A stretch of DNA of 42,160 nt from JAZTYK01 sp045636925 (lineage in GTDB: Bacteria > Bacillota > Clostridia > Oscillospirales > Butyricicoccaceae). The stretch lies in contig JAZTYK010000029.1 of assembly GCA_045636925.1 (NCBI GenBank), positions 1 through 42,160 of the forward strand. The letters are read 5' to 3'. Numbering within the stretch: position 1 is the stretch's first letter; every line of letters begins with the position of its first letter. Positions 34,301 to 41,986 of the stretch are shown one piece after another. The notes under the pieces are model-generated. The model was not told the origin of the DNA. It was given only the letters and a program-made list of their open reading frames with translations, and ran no database searches. The position numbers and the translations under genes are program-made.

Positions 34301-34954
34301 GGCGAGCTGCGGGGTGCCATGAAACGATTGGGCAACATCAATCTGGATTCCATCGAGGAATATGCCAGTGTCAGCCAGCGCTTCGAGTTCCTCAGCACAC
34401 AGCGTGATGATCTGGAGAAGGCCAAGGCTGATCTGCTGGGTGTCATTGGAGATCTGACAAAGAACATGAAGGATATCTTTGGCACGCAGTTTGCCAAGAT
34501 CAACGAGGCCTTTGGCCGTACTTTTGTGGAGATCTTTGGCGGCGGCAGCGCTTATCTGCGACTGGAGGACGAAAGCGATATTCTGAACTGTGGCATCGAG
34601 ATCAAGGTAGAGCTGCCCGGCAAGAGCATGCGCGCCATCTCGCTGCTGTCCGGTGGTGAAAAGGCCTTTGTGGCAATTGCTTTGTACTTCGCCATTCTGA
34701 AGGTGCGTCCCACGCCCTTCTGCGTGCTGGATGAGATCGAAGCAGCACTGGATGACATCAACGTGCAGCGATATGCCGCATACATGCGCACCCTGTGCGA
34801 GCAGACCCAGTTTATCGTCATTACGCACCGCCGCGGCACCATGGAAGGCTCTGACATTCTGTATGGTGTGACCATGCAGGAGCAGGGTGTTACCAAGCTG
34901 TTGGCGCTGAACATCAACGAAGTTGAGGAGCATATCAAGGCAAAAATCTCCTGA
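31379..34954 (+). CDS. smc: Chromosome segregation protein SMC (condensin)
   Basis: This 1191-residue SMC ATPase extrudes and compacts chromosomal DNA with ScpA and ScpB. It has Walker A GPNGSGKSN (31-39), a long coiled coil (about 170-500), a hinge (about 515-670) with glycine motifs such as GAMTGGSLNKNTG just after it, a second coiled coil, and the signature LLSGGEKA (about 1089-1096) with Walker B CVLDEIEAALDD. The start is TTG 31379, giving MFLKSIEIQGFKSFPDK, which matches the family N-terminus exactly; GAGAGGTG lies about 7 bases upstream and no in-frame ATG or GTG is nearer. ftsY follows, as in Bacillus. Confidence 0.97.
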   Translation: MFLKSIEIQGFKSFPDKTLMHFGRGITAIVGPNGSGKSNIVDAIRWVLGEQSTKTLRGGKMEDVIFGGTSRRSPLGFCEVTLTLDNTDGSIPVDYAELNVTRRYYRSGDSEFYLNRKAVRLKDIHELFMDTGLGRDGYSVIGQGRIDEILSVKSADRREIFEEAAGITKFRYRKEESERKLKACEENLVRIRDIITELENQVEPLRKQAEKAQSWLIYRDELRGLEVTVWLDSLEKLKDNLQKAQVDYANAERMLSARKQEKEEMEQQSQAVTDWMHEKDVQAEALREEQRQEERLESDLREQIAVSRTNLQNNEDNIAAKMRELEQQDAQGESLESQRKGKLDRAAELQVKESELQSAMDALFRQVQEAADTSRDLQTRLDALDAQIQMKRQEMQDAQAAAGALESGMEEIASRGAHIEEDLAQQEEKLEQEKQKARALRKEIEENEDKESSAENMLRGFALREKARAEKVQSLTDTLQQSQRQLELKTQRLDMLRAMEREYEGFNQSVRRVMQASQRGELQGVHGPLSSLIRVADRESVAVEIALGAAMQNIVVNHEQDAKAAIGYLKRHDYGRATFLPLTAVKARSNNRRDLSAENGFVGWADDLVTYDSKYEKIISSLLSGTAVAEHIDAAIYMAKKHGYSFRIVTLDGQLINPSGAMTGGSLNKNTGVLSRANEIARLDQETKGLAVRVQEAEKTLRAAKQELDSSLYESGVAKEELRTAQDALLRLRAEQSQHKALMDAIRGHIEDLETEQETQGSRIAAAKKAAEEKRKEAELHKGEAAKLEAQAAELAGGRRREEDRTGKLTGQIATLREEQVAARAERESALLSARELEALMASMQGEIESKEQVIAAIRARNDELRLMIAEQEALCEAHAKNASDKKARLQVVQEERLKLEGKRAALYRELQNKTNELINLERELNRLENKKTQAEMEEDSILQKMWDNYELTRVTGKDVRVEIESTAAANRRIGELRGAMKRLGNINLDSIEEYASVSQRFEFLSTQRDDLEKAKADLLGVIGDLTKNMKDIFGTQFAKINEAFGRTFVEIFGGGSAYLRLEDESDILNCGIEIKVELPGKSMRAISLLSGGEKAFVAIALYFAILKVRPTPFCVLDEIEAALDDINVQRYAAYMRTLCEQTQFIVITHRRGTMEGSDILYGVTMQEQGVTKLLALNINEVEEHIKAKIS

Positions 34955-34983
34955 TATGCGAAACCATAGAACAGGAGGCTGTT

Positions 34984-35889
34984 ATGGGATTTTTTGATAA
35001 AATCAAAGAAGGTCTGCGGAAAACCAAGGAAAATACCAGTCAGAATCTGAATGCGGTGTTCGCCACCTTCCGTGCCGTAGATGAAGACCTGCTGGAAGAA
35101 CTGGAGGATGCGCTGGTTCTCTGTGACATCGGTGCATATACCGCCGCAGAAGCGGTGGAAGAACTGCGCAAGCAGGCAAAACTGCAGAATCTGCAGACCC
35201 GAGAGCAGGTGGTGGATTGCCTGTGCAAGATTCTGGCAGGTAAGATGACACCCAATACTGGCCTCCGTCTGCAAGGAAAGCCTGCTGTGATTTTGGTGGT
35301 GGGTGTCAACGGCGTTGGCAAGACGACTACCATCGGCAAGCTGGGTCAAAAACTGACTGCTGAAGGTAAGAAAGTGCTGTTTGCAGCCGGCGACACGTTC
35401 CGTGCTGCTGCTGCCGATCAGCTGGGAATTTGGGCCGGACGCTGCGGCGCGGATATCGTGCGCCACACGGAAGGCGCAGACCCTGCTGCTGTGGTATTTG
35501 ATGCATTATCTGCAGCCAAAGCAAGAAATGTGGATGTGGTAATCTGTGACACTGCCGGTCGCCTGCACAACAAGCAGAATTTGATGAACGAGCTGGCAAA
35601 GATCGAGCGTGTTATCCGCCGGGAACTGCCGGATACCGAAATTGAGACCCTGCTGGTGCTGGACGCCACCACTGGTCAGAATGCCATGGAGCAGGCAAAG
35701 GGCTTTAACGAAGCTGCAAAGCTTACCGGCTTGGTGCTGACCAAGCTGGACGGCACGGCCAAGGGAGGCATTGCCATTCAGGTATCCTCGATGCTGAACG
35801 TACCAGTGAAATACATCGGTGTGGGTGAAAAGGCAGAGGACCTGCTTGAGTTTGACGCTGAGGAGTTTACAAAGGCATTTTTTGCATAA
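34984..35889 (+). CDS. ftsY: Signal recognition particle receptor FtsY
   Basis: This 301-residue GTPase docks ribosomes translating membrane proteins, bound by SRP, to the membrane. The N domain starts with a short amphipathic helix (MGFFDKIKEGLRK), and the long acidic A domain of E. coli FtsY is absent, as usual in Gram-positives. The G domain has GVNGVGKTT (107-115), DTFRAAAADQL, DTAGR (189-193) and TKLDGTAKGG (253-262). The start ATG follows ACAGGAGG. The usual downstream ylxM-ffh pair is replaced by rph. Confidence 0.96.
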   Translation: MGFFDKIKEGLRKTKENTSQNLNAVFATFRAVDEDLLEELEDALVLCDIGAYTAAEAVEELRKQAKLQNLQTREQVVDCLCKILAGKMTPNTGLRLQGKPAVILVVGVNGVGKTTTIGKLGQKLTAEGKKVLFAAGDTFRAAAADQLGIWAGRCGADIVRHTEGADPAAVVFDALSAAKARNVDVVICDTAGRLHNKQNLMNELAKIERVIRRELPDTEIETLLVLDATTGQNAMEQAKGFNEAAKLTGLVLTKLDGTAKGGIAIQVSSMLNVPVKYIGVGEKAEDLLEFDAEEFTKAFFA

Positions 35890-35901
35890 AGGAGCGGCAA
35901 C

Positions 35902-36630
35902 ATGGCAAGACATGACGGAAGAAAAAACACCGAGCTGCGGCCGGTAAAGATCACCCGAGACTTTATTGCATATCCCGAAGGCAGCGTGTTGATTGAATGC
36001 GGCAACACCAAGGTGATCTGCAATGCCACGGTAGAAGAAAGCGTACCGCCCTTTTTGAAGGGCAAGGGTCAGGGTTGGGTGACGGCAGAGTATAATATGC
36101 TGCCCCGTGCCACCAAGACCCGCACCCCCAGAGATATCAGCAAGCTGAAGCTGAACGGACGCGCTGCAGAGATCCAGCGACTCATCGGCCGCGCACTGCG
36201 GTCTGTGGTGGATATGGAAGCTTTGGGTGAGCGCACCATTACCATTGACTGCGATGTGATTCAGGCAGACGGCGGTACCCGCTGCGCCAGCATTACCGGC
36301 GCATTCTGTGCACTGGTTCTGGCACTGGACAAGCTGAAGAAAGAGGGTGCACTGGCTGTGATGCCTTTGTATTCCTATGTGGCAGCCATCAGCGTAGGTT
36401 TGGTGGATGATGAGGCGCTGTGCGACCTGGACTATGTGGAAGACAGCGGATGCCAGGTGGACTTTAACTTTGTCATGGATGATGAGGGAAACATCATCGA
36501 ACTGCAGGGCACCGGCGAAGATCGTCCCTTCAGCAAGAAGGAACTGGATCAGATGTATGCCTTGGCAGAAACCGGCATTCGACAACTGGTAGCTGCACAG
36601 AAGGCTGTCGTAGGTTATCTGTTTCAGTAA
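35902..36630 (+). CDS. rph: Ribonuclease PH
   Basis: This 242-residue phosphorolytic exonuclease trims tRNA 3' ends, using phosphate. Seen are the N-terminal DGRKNTELRPVKI, GWVTAEYNMLPRAT and the RLIGRALR motif, with the phosphate-binding arginines and the conserved CDVIQADGGTRCASITG segment. The length is typical. It begins 12 bases after ftsY behind AAAGGAG and lies in the run rph-rdgB, the usual pair in Bacillota. Confidence 0.96.
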   Translation: MARHDGRKNTELRPVKITRDFIAYPEGSVLIECGNTKVICNATVEESVPPFLKGKGQGWVTAEYNMLPRATKTRTPRDISKLKLNGRAAEIQRLIGRALRSVVDMEALGERTITIDCDVIQADGGTRCASITGAFCALVLALDKLKKEGALAVMPLYSYVAAISVGLVDDEALCDLDYVEDSGCQVDFNFVMDDEGNIIELQGTGEDRPFSKKELDQMYALAETGIRQLVAAQKAVVGYLFQ

Positions 36631-36642
36631 GGGGGCGTGAGG

Positions 36643-37233
36643 ATGCTGGAGTTTGTCATTGCCACCAACAATGCCCACAAATTGCGGGAGATGAAGGCCA
36701 TTCTGGACACCGGGCATCGCAGAGTGCTGTCCATGAAGGAGGCCGGCATCGCCACCGACCCGGAAGAAACCGGAACTACTTTTGAAGAAAATGCTCTGAT
36801 CAAGGCGCGGGCAGCCTGTGCTGCTTCCGGCAAACCTGCCTTGGCAGATGACAGCGGCATTGCCGTAGACGCGCTGAACGGCGCGCCCGGCATCTATTCT
36901 GCCCGCTATTGCGAGGGCAGTGATCTGGATCGTCTGTGGTTTTTGGTCAACAATATGAAGGATGTACCCGATTCCCAGCGGGGTGCCCATTATGTGGCGG
37001 CCATTGCCTGCGTCCTGCCCGATGGCACCGAGTTTGTGGTGCGGGGCACTGTGTTCGGTGAACTTTTGCGTGAGCCGGTGGGCGAGGGCGGATTTGGATA
37101 TGACCCCATCTTTTATGTCAGGAGTGAAGGGGCAACCTTTGCCCAGATTCCCGCAGAGCGGAAAAATGCAATCTCCCACCGTGCCAATGCGCTGAAGCTG
37201 CTGGTGCGGGAGCTGGAGCAGCGTGGTTTGTAA
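36643..37233 (+). CDS. rdgB: XTP/dITP diphosphatase (RdgB/HAM1 family)
   Basis: This 196-residue enzyme removes deaminated purine nucleotides (ITP, XTP, dITP) from the pool by pyrophosphate release. It has the start motif IATNNAHKLREMK, DDSGIAVDALNGAPGIYSARY and GFGYDPIF, all typical, and ends with the AEKN.ISHR-like AERKNAISHRANAL. I chose ATG 36643 because AAGGGGG lies 7 bases upstream; GTG 36637 is too close to that site. Confidence 0.95.
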   Translation: MLEFVIATNNAHKLREMKAILDTGHRRVLSMKEAGIATDPEETGTTFEENALIKARAACAASGKPALADDSGIAVDALNGAPGIYSARYCEGSDLDRLWFLVNNMKDVPDSQRGAHYVAAIACVLPDGTEFVVRGTVFGELLREPVGEGGFGYDPIFYVRSEGATFAQIPAERKNAISHRANALKLLVRELEQRGL

Positions 37234-37267
37234 AAAACAAGGAATGAAACTAAAGGAGTTTTGAAAT

Positions 37268-37567
37268 ATGCTGACAAGTAAGCAAAGAGCGTATCTGAGA
37301 GGTTTGGCCAATCCCCTGGACACCATCCAGCAGATCGGCAAGGATGGCATCACCGATTCTGTGGTGCAGCAGGTGCAGGAAGCACTGACTGCCCGCGAAC
37401 TGATCAAACTGCGCGTACTGGAAACCAGCTTTATGAGTGCCCGTGAGGCATGTGAGGCGCTGTGTGAGGCTTTGGATGCAGAGCCTGTGCAGTGCATCGG
37501 CAGCAAGCTGGTGATTTATAAGGCCAACCCCAAGAAGGCTGACGGCATTAAACTGCCCAAGGCATAA
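37268..37567 (+). CDS. yhbY: CRM-domain RNA-binding protein YhbY, ribosome assembly factor
   Basis: This 99-residue protein is a single CRS1-YhbY (CRM) domain with SKQRAYLRGLAN, an IGKDGIT loop corresponding to the GxxG RNA-contact motif, and a LVIYK C-terminal strand. YhbY binds pre-50S particles and assists assembly. The start follows AAAGGAG. It is one base upstream of the nadD fusion gene, the usual yhbY-nadD order. Confidence 0.93.
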   Translation: MLTSKQRAYLRGLANPLDTIQQIGKDGITDSVVQQVQEALTARELIKLRVLETSFMSAREACEALCEALDAEPVQCIGSKLVIYKANPKKADGIKLPKA

Positions 37568-37568
37568 G

Positions 37569-38735
37569 ATGCGCACCTGTATCTACGGCGGGACCTTCAA
37601 TCCCCCGCATCTGGGTCATCTGGCTGCTGCCAGAGCAGCGGTGGAAGAGCTGAAGCTGGATCAGATTCTGTTGATGCCAAACCAGACGCCGCCCCACAAG
37701 CAGATGCCGGAGAACAGCGCAACACCGGAGCAACGGCTGGAAATGTGCCGTCTGGCAGCAACGCTGGTGCCAAATTGCAAGGCAAGCGATTTTGAACTGC
37801 AGCAGGAGGGCCCCAGCTATACTGCCGACACGGTGGAGCGGTATCATGCCGCACATCCCCACGAGCAGCTGTGGCTGTTGGTAGGCACCGATATGGTGGA
37901 AAGCTTTCACCGGTGGCGGGACCCTGCACGCATTTTGAAGCATGTGCGTCTGGCGGTGGTGGCACGAGATGAAGACGACCGTGCAAGCATCTGGGAAGCG
38001 GCAGAGCGGCTGCGGGACGAATATGGCGCGGGTATCGATATTCTGAATAATCCGCCGTTGCCCATGAGTTCCACACAGGTGCGTGAGTCCCGGGATGCAG
38101 AACTACTGCCTCTGCCGGTGGCGGAATATATCCGTCAGCATCGGCTGTACCGCCCTTCGTTGGAAGAACTGCGGAATAAGGTGCAGGGTCAGGTGGGAGA
38201 AAAACGGTTCAGACACATTCTGGGCTGTGAGCAGACCGCCGTGGAATTGGCACGCCGGTACGGTGCCGATGTGGAGACCGTAGCGTATGCCGCCGTACTG
38301 CACGATATGACAAAGGAAATTCCTTTGGAAGAGCAGTTGAAATTGGCGGAAAAGTGGAATATAATATTGGATTATGAACAGGACAACTTGCCCCATTTGA
38401 TCCATGCCGATACTGCGGCCGCTATGGCCCGTGAGGAGCTGGGCATGTGGGAAGCTGTTTGCACCGCCATTGCACGGCATACGGTGGGCGGCAGCGGCAT
38501 GAGCAAAGAAGACCTGATCGTATATTTGGCCGACCTGATTGAGCCCACACGGGCATACCCCGGTGTGGAACTGTTGCGGGAGACGGCAGAGCGTGATCTG
38601 GAAGAAGCCTGTATTCTGGCAACCAGACGCACCATTGCTTTTGTAAAAAGCCAGGGGAGAGAGCCTTATTATAAAACGGCGCAGACCCTGGCGGAACTGA
38701 TGAAAAATACTTCCGAAACGGAGGAAAAGAAATGA
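37569..38735 (+). CDS. nadD: NadD-YqeK fusion: nicotinate-nucleotide adenylyltransferase with HD-domain Ap4A hydrolase
   Basis: This 388-residue protein joins two enzymes that are separate neighbours in Bacillus. Residues 1-195 are NadD, which makes NaAD from NaMN and ATP for NAD synthesis: GGTFNPPHLGH (7-17) and SSTQVRE (167-173) are its nucleotide-binding motifs. Residues about 197-385 are a YqeK-type HD domain with H216, H245-D246, H279, H304 and D322, the metal ligands of the diadenosine tetraphosphate hydrolase. No stop or start signal is seen at the junction near RLYRPSLEEL. It starts one base after yhbY and overlaps rsfS by 4 bases. Confidence 0.92.
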   Translation: MRTCIYGGTFNPPHLGHLAAARAAVEELKLDQILLMPNQTPPHKQMPENSATPEQRLEMCRLAATLVPNCKASDFELQQEGPSYTADTVERYHAAHPHEQLWLLVGTDMVESFHRWRDPARILKHVRLAVVARDEDDRASIWEAAERLRDEYGAGIDILNNPPLPMSSTQVRESRDAELLPLPVAEYIRQHRLYRPSLEELRNKVQGQVGEKRFRHILGCEQTAVELARRYGADVETVAYAAVLHDMTKEIPLEEQLKLAEKWNIILDYEQDNLPHLIHADTAAAMAREELGMWEAVCTAIARHTVGGSGMSKEDLIVYLADLIEPTRAYPGVELLRETAERDLEEACILATRRTIAFVKSQGREPYYKTAQTLAELMKNTSETEEKK

Positions 38736-39109
38736 GCGAAATGCATATGGAGCCCAAGGCTCTGATGGAAGAAATCGTAAAGATCGCCGACAGCAAGAAG
38801 GCCAAGGATATTCTGGCACTGGAGGTTACCGAAAAGACCAGCCTGGCAGACTATTTCCTGCTGATGACCGGCACTTCCACCACCCACATCCGTGCCCTCA
38901 GTGATGAGATCGAAATGAAGCTGAAGGAGCAGTTTGGTATTTATCCCCACCACGTAGAGGGTGTTACCTCCAGCTGGATTCTGGCTGACTACACCACTGT
39001 AGTGGTAAATGTGTTTCTGGCCGAAGCCCGCGAAATGTATGCGCTGGAGCGACTGTGGGGCGATGCAAAGCAGGTAGACCTGAGCGGCATCCTGACCGAG
39101 GGCGAATAA
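38732..39109 (+). CDS. rsfS: Ribosomal silencing factor RsfS
   Basis: This 125-residue RsfS/YbeB-family protein binds ribosomal protein L14 and blocks subunit joining when nutrients are low. Typical segments are KAKDILALEVTEKTSLADYF, GTSTTHIRALSDEI and SSWILADYTTVVVNVF. It overlaps the nadD-yqeK stop by 4 bases (ATGA) with GGAGG upstream, and leuS follows, as in many Clostridia. Confidence 0.94.
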   Translation: MSEMHMEPKALMEEIVKIADSKKAKDILALEVTEKTSLADYFLLMTGTSTTHIRALSDEIEMKLKEQFGIYPHHVEGVTSSWILADYTTVVVNVFLAEAREMYALERLWGDAKQVDLSGILTEGE

Positions 39110-39144
39110 AGAAGCAAATAAAAGCAAGAGAAAGAAGAATTGCT

Positions 39145-41568
39145 ATGAAATACGATTACAAGCAGGATTACAAGCAAATCGAAAAGAAGTGGCAGGATCA
39201 GTGGGAAGCTCAGGGCGTCTTCCATGCCGAGGCCAAGAGCGAAAAGCCCAAGTTTTTTGCACTGGTAGAGTTCCCCTATCCCTCCGGCGCCGGTCTGCAT
39301 GTAGGTCATCCCCGCAGCTATACTGCCTTGGATATCGTGGCACGTAAGCGCCGCATGCAGGGCTACAACGTGCTGTATCCCATGGGTTGGGATGCCTTTG
39401 GCCTGCCCACCGAAAACTACGCCATCAAGAATCACATCCATCCCGCAGAAGTTACCAAGATGAACGTGGCTCGCTTTAAGGCACAGCTGCAGAGTCTGGG
39501 CCTGTCCTTTGACTGGAGCCGCGAGGTAAACACCACCGATCCCGGCTATTTTAAGTGGACTCAGTGGATCTTCCTGCAGATGTTTAAGAAGGGTCTGGCT
39601 TATAAGACCAGCATGCCCGTGAACTGGTGCACCTCTTGCAAATGCGTGTTGGCCAACGAAGAAGTTGTCAACGGTGTTTGTGAGCGCTGCGGCAGCCAGG
39701 TCGTCCGCAAGGAAAAGAGCCAGTGGATGCTGGCCATCACCAAATATGCCCAGCGTCTGATTGATGATCTGGACACTGTGGATTTCATTGACCGCGTTAA
39801 GGCGCAGCAGAAGCATTGGATCGGTCGCAGCACCGGTGCAGAAGTGAACTTCACTACCACTGAGGGTGATGTGCTGACTGTTTATACCACCCGCTGCGAC
39901 ACCTTGTTTGGCGCAACCTATATGGTTATGTCTCCCGAGCATCCTTATCTGAAGAAGTGGCAGGATAAGATTGCCAACTGGGCAGAGGTAGAAGCTTATC
40001 AGGAAGAAGCCTCCAAGAAGAGCGACTTTGACCGTACCGAGATGAGCAAGGACAAGACCGGTGTCAAGCTGGACGGTGTCCGCGCAATCAATCCTGTCAA
40101 TCAGAAAGAGATTCCCATCTTTGTTTCTGACTATGTTCTGATGAGCTATGGTACCGGTGCCATTATGGCTGTTCCCGGCCATGATACCCGTGACTGGGAG
40201 TTTGCCAAGAAGTTCGGCTGCGATATCATTGAAGTTGTTGCCGGCGGTGACGTGGAGAAAGAAGCATTTCCCGACTGCGCCACCGGCGTGATGGTAAACT
40301 CCGGCTTCCTTACCGGACTGCCCGTAGAAGAGGCTATTGCCACCATGAAGAAGTGGTTGGAGGAGCAGGGGCTGGGCGTACAGAAGGTCAACTACAAGCT
40401 GCGTGACTGGGTCTTCTCCCGCCAGCGCTACTGGGGCGAACCTATCCCCCTGGTGCATTGCGACAAGTGCGGCTGGGTGGCCATTCCCGAGAGCGAGCTG
40501 CCTCTGATGCTGCCCGAAGTTGACAGCTATGAGCCCACCGAAACCGGCGAGAGCCCCTTGGCCAAGTGCGAGGATTGGATCCGCACCACTTGCCCCTGCT
40601 GTGGCGGCGAAGCTCGTCGTGAGACCGATACTATGCCCCAGTGGGCAGGCTCCAGCTGGTACTTCCTGCGTTATATGGATGCCCATAACGATGAAGCTTT
40701 GGCTTCTGACGAAGCACTGAAGTACTGGGGTCAGGTAGACTGGTACAATGGCGGCATGGAGCACACCACGCTGCATTTGCTGTATAGCCGTTTTTGGCAC
40801 AAGTTCCTCTATGACATCGGCGTGGTGCCCTATGCAGAGCCCTATGCCAAGCGTACCAGCCATGGCATGATTCTGGGTGAGGGCGGCATCAAGATGTCCA
40901 AGAGCCGTGGCAACGTGGTAAATCCCGATGAGATCGTGGACACCTACGGCGCAGACACCATGCGTCTGTACGAGATGTTCCTGGGCGACTTTGAAAAGGC
41001 TGCTCCCTGGAATCCCAACGACATCAAGGGCTGCCGTCGCTTCCTGGAGCGTGTATGGGCACTGAGTGAAAAGCTGGAAGAAGGCACCGAATACAGCAAG
41101 GCAAACGAAGTGGCCATGCACCGCCTGGTCAAGAAGGTAGACGCTGACGCTGAAAACCTGAAGGCCAACACTGCCATTGCTGCCATGATGGCAATGATCA
41201 ATCAGTTTGAAAAGAACGGCTGCAACAAGGCGGAATACAAGGTCTTCCTGACCGTGCTGAATCCCTTTGCACCTCATATTACCGAAGAACTGAATCAGAT
41301 GATCTTTGGTGATGAGATGCTGGCAAAGACTTCCTGGCCGGTTTATGAAGAGGCAAAGACAGTGGAGAGCAGCGTAGAGATTGCTGTGCAGGTCAACGGC
41401 AAGGTGCGCGGTGTCATCACCATTTCTGCCGATGCAGAGGAAGCTGAGATTCTGGAAGCCGCTATGGCAGACGCCAAGGTGCAGCACGCACTGACCGGCA
41501 TGGAAATCGTCAAACGTATCGTCATCAAGAAGAAAATCGTTAATTTTGTAGTGAAACCGCAGAAATAA
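39145..41568 (+). CDS. leuS: Leucyl-tRNA synthetase
   Basis: This 807-residue class I synthetase charges tRNA-Leu and edits wrong amino acids. The HIGH motif appears as HVGH within YPSGAGLHVGHPRSYT, and the second motif is KMSKS within GIKMSKSRGNVVNP. The editing domain contains TTRCDTLFGATYMVMSPEHP. Cysteine pairs (CTSCKC and CERCG, then CDKCG and CPCCGG) suggest zinc sites. I chose ATG 39145 (MKYDYKQDYKQIEKKW), with a weak purine-rich site; upstream the frame overlaps rsfS. No T-box leader is present, since only 35 bases separate it from rsfS. Confidence 0.97.
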   Translation: MKYDYKQDYKQIEKKWQDQWEAQGVFHAEAKSEKPKFFALVEFPYPSGAGLHVGHPRSYTALDIVARKRRMQGYNVLYPMGWDAFGLPTENYAIKNHIHPAEVTKMNVARFKAQLQSLGLSFDWSREVNTTDPGYFKWTQWIFLQMFKKGLAYKTSMPVNWCTSCKCVLANEEVVNGVCERCGSQVVRKEKSQWMLAITKYAQRLIDDLDTVDFIDRVKAQQKHWIGRSTGAEVNFTTTEGDVLTVYTTRCDTLFGATYMVMSPEHPYLKKWQDKIANWAEVEAYQEEASKKSDFDRTEMSKDKTGVKLDGVRAINPVNQKEIPIFVSDYVLMSYGTGAIMAVPGHDTRDWEFAKKFGCDIIEVVAGGDVEKEAFPDCATGVMVNSGFLTGLPVEEAIATMKKWLEEQGLGVQKVNYKLRDWVFSRQRYWGEPIPLVHCDKCGWVAIPESELPLMLPEVDSYEPTETGESPLAKCEDWIRTTCPCCGGEARRETDTMPQWAGSSWYFLRYMDAHNDEALASDEALKYWGQVDWYNGGMEHTTLHLLYSRFWHKFLYDIGVVPYAEPYAKRTSHGMILGEGGIKMSKSRGNVVNPDEIVDTYGADTMRLYEMFLGDFEKAAPWNPNDIKGCRRFLERVWALSEKLEEGTEYSKANEVAMHRLVKKVDADAENLKANTAIAAMMAMINQFEKNGCNKAEYKVFLTVLNPFAPHITEELNQMIFGDEMLAKTSWPVYEEAKTVESSVEIAVQVNGKVRGVITISADAEEAEILEAAMADAKVQHALTGMEIVKRIVIKKKIVNFVVKPQK

Positions 41569-41581
41569 CGAAGAAATATTC

Positions 41582-41610
41582 TTGACAAAGCATTGCGAAA
41601 CGCATATAAT
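41582..41610 (+). promoter_or_regulatory. Consensus promoter of rpsU
   Basis: A perfect TTGACA (41582-41587) and a perfect TATAAT (41605-41610) have a 17-base spacer, directly after leuS. Confidence 0.93.
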
Positions 41611-41616
41611 ACAAGG

Positions 41617-41635
41617 GTGGCATAAAAACTGCCAC
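41617..41635 (+). promoter_or_regulatory. 5'-terminal hairpin of the rpsU leader
   Basis: GTGGCA (41617-41622) and TGCCAC (41630-41635) form a 6-bp stem around an A-rich 7-base loop. The expected RNA start is at about 41617, so the transcript would begin with this stem. It could protect the 5' end or serve feedback control. No T run follows, so it is not a terminator. Confidence 0.5.
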
Positions 41636-41664
41636 GTTTCCAGGTATGGAGGGAGGGAAGAAAA

Positions 41665-41847
41665 ATGTCTGAAATCCGTGTAAAACCGGATGAGTCTTTG
41701 GACAACGCACTGCGTCGCTTTAAGCGCTCCTGTGCCAAGTCTGGTGTACTTTCCGAGCTCCGTAAGCATGAGCATTATGAGAGCCCTAGCGTGAAGCGCC
41801 GCAAGAAGAGCGAGGCTGCCCGCGCTAAGAAGAAGTCCTACCGCTAA
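41665..41847 (+). CDS. rpsU: 30S ribosomal protein S21
   Basis: This 60-residue basic protein has the S21 pattern: ESLDNALRRFKRSCAKSGVL, then a Lys/Arg-rich C-terminus. S21 helps mRNA pairing on the 30S subunit. The start follows GGAGGGAGG. It is monocistronic with its own strong promoter and terminator; the gatB-like yqeY gene that often follows is not seen. Confidence 0.96.
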   Translation: MSEIRVKPDESLDNALRRFKRSCAKSGVLSELRKHEHYESPSVKRRKKSEAARAKKKSYR

Positions 41848-41855
41848 AGATTCAG

Positions 41856-41889
41856 AACACCGCAGAGAGATTCTCTGCGGTGTTTTTCT
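41856..41889 (+). terminator. Rho-independent terminator of rpsU
   Basis: A 13-bp stem (AACACCGCAGAGA at 41856-41868 with 41872-41884) and a 3-base loop are followed by TTTCTTTT. Confidence 0.92.
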
Positions 41890-41911
41890 TTTATATGAAC
41901 CAGTGTGCGAT

Positions 41912-41940
41912 TTGCCATTTTGGGAAAGATATGGTATCAT
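41912..41940 (+). promoter_or_regulatory. Promoter of the right-edge membrane-protein gene
   Basis: TTGCCA (41912-41917) and TATCAT (41935-41940) have a 17-base spacer, with TGG just before the -10 box. Confidence 0.7.
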
Positions 41941-41986
41941 GCAAATACAGATGATTTTAGTACTGACCCTGTTAGGAGGCTGTTTT

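Noticed and set aside
35506..37506. 666-codon minus-strand open frame opposite ftsY, rph, rdgB and yhbY
   Set aside because: It covers four well-supported plus-strand genes and their ribosome sites, so it is a codon-bias artefact.
39110..39144. T-box leader before leuS (and before lysS)
   Set aside because: The gaps are only 35 and 67 bases, too short for a T-box, and neither holds a specifier stem or a TGGN-type antiterminator followed by a terminator.
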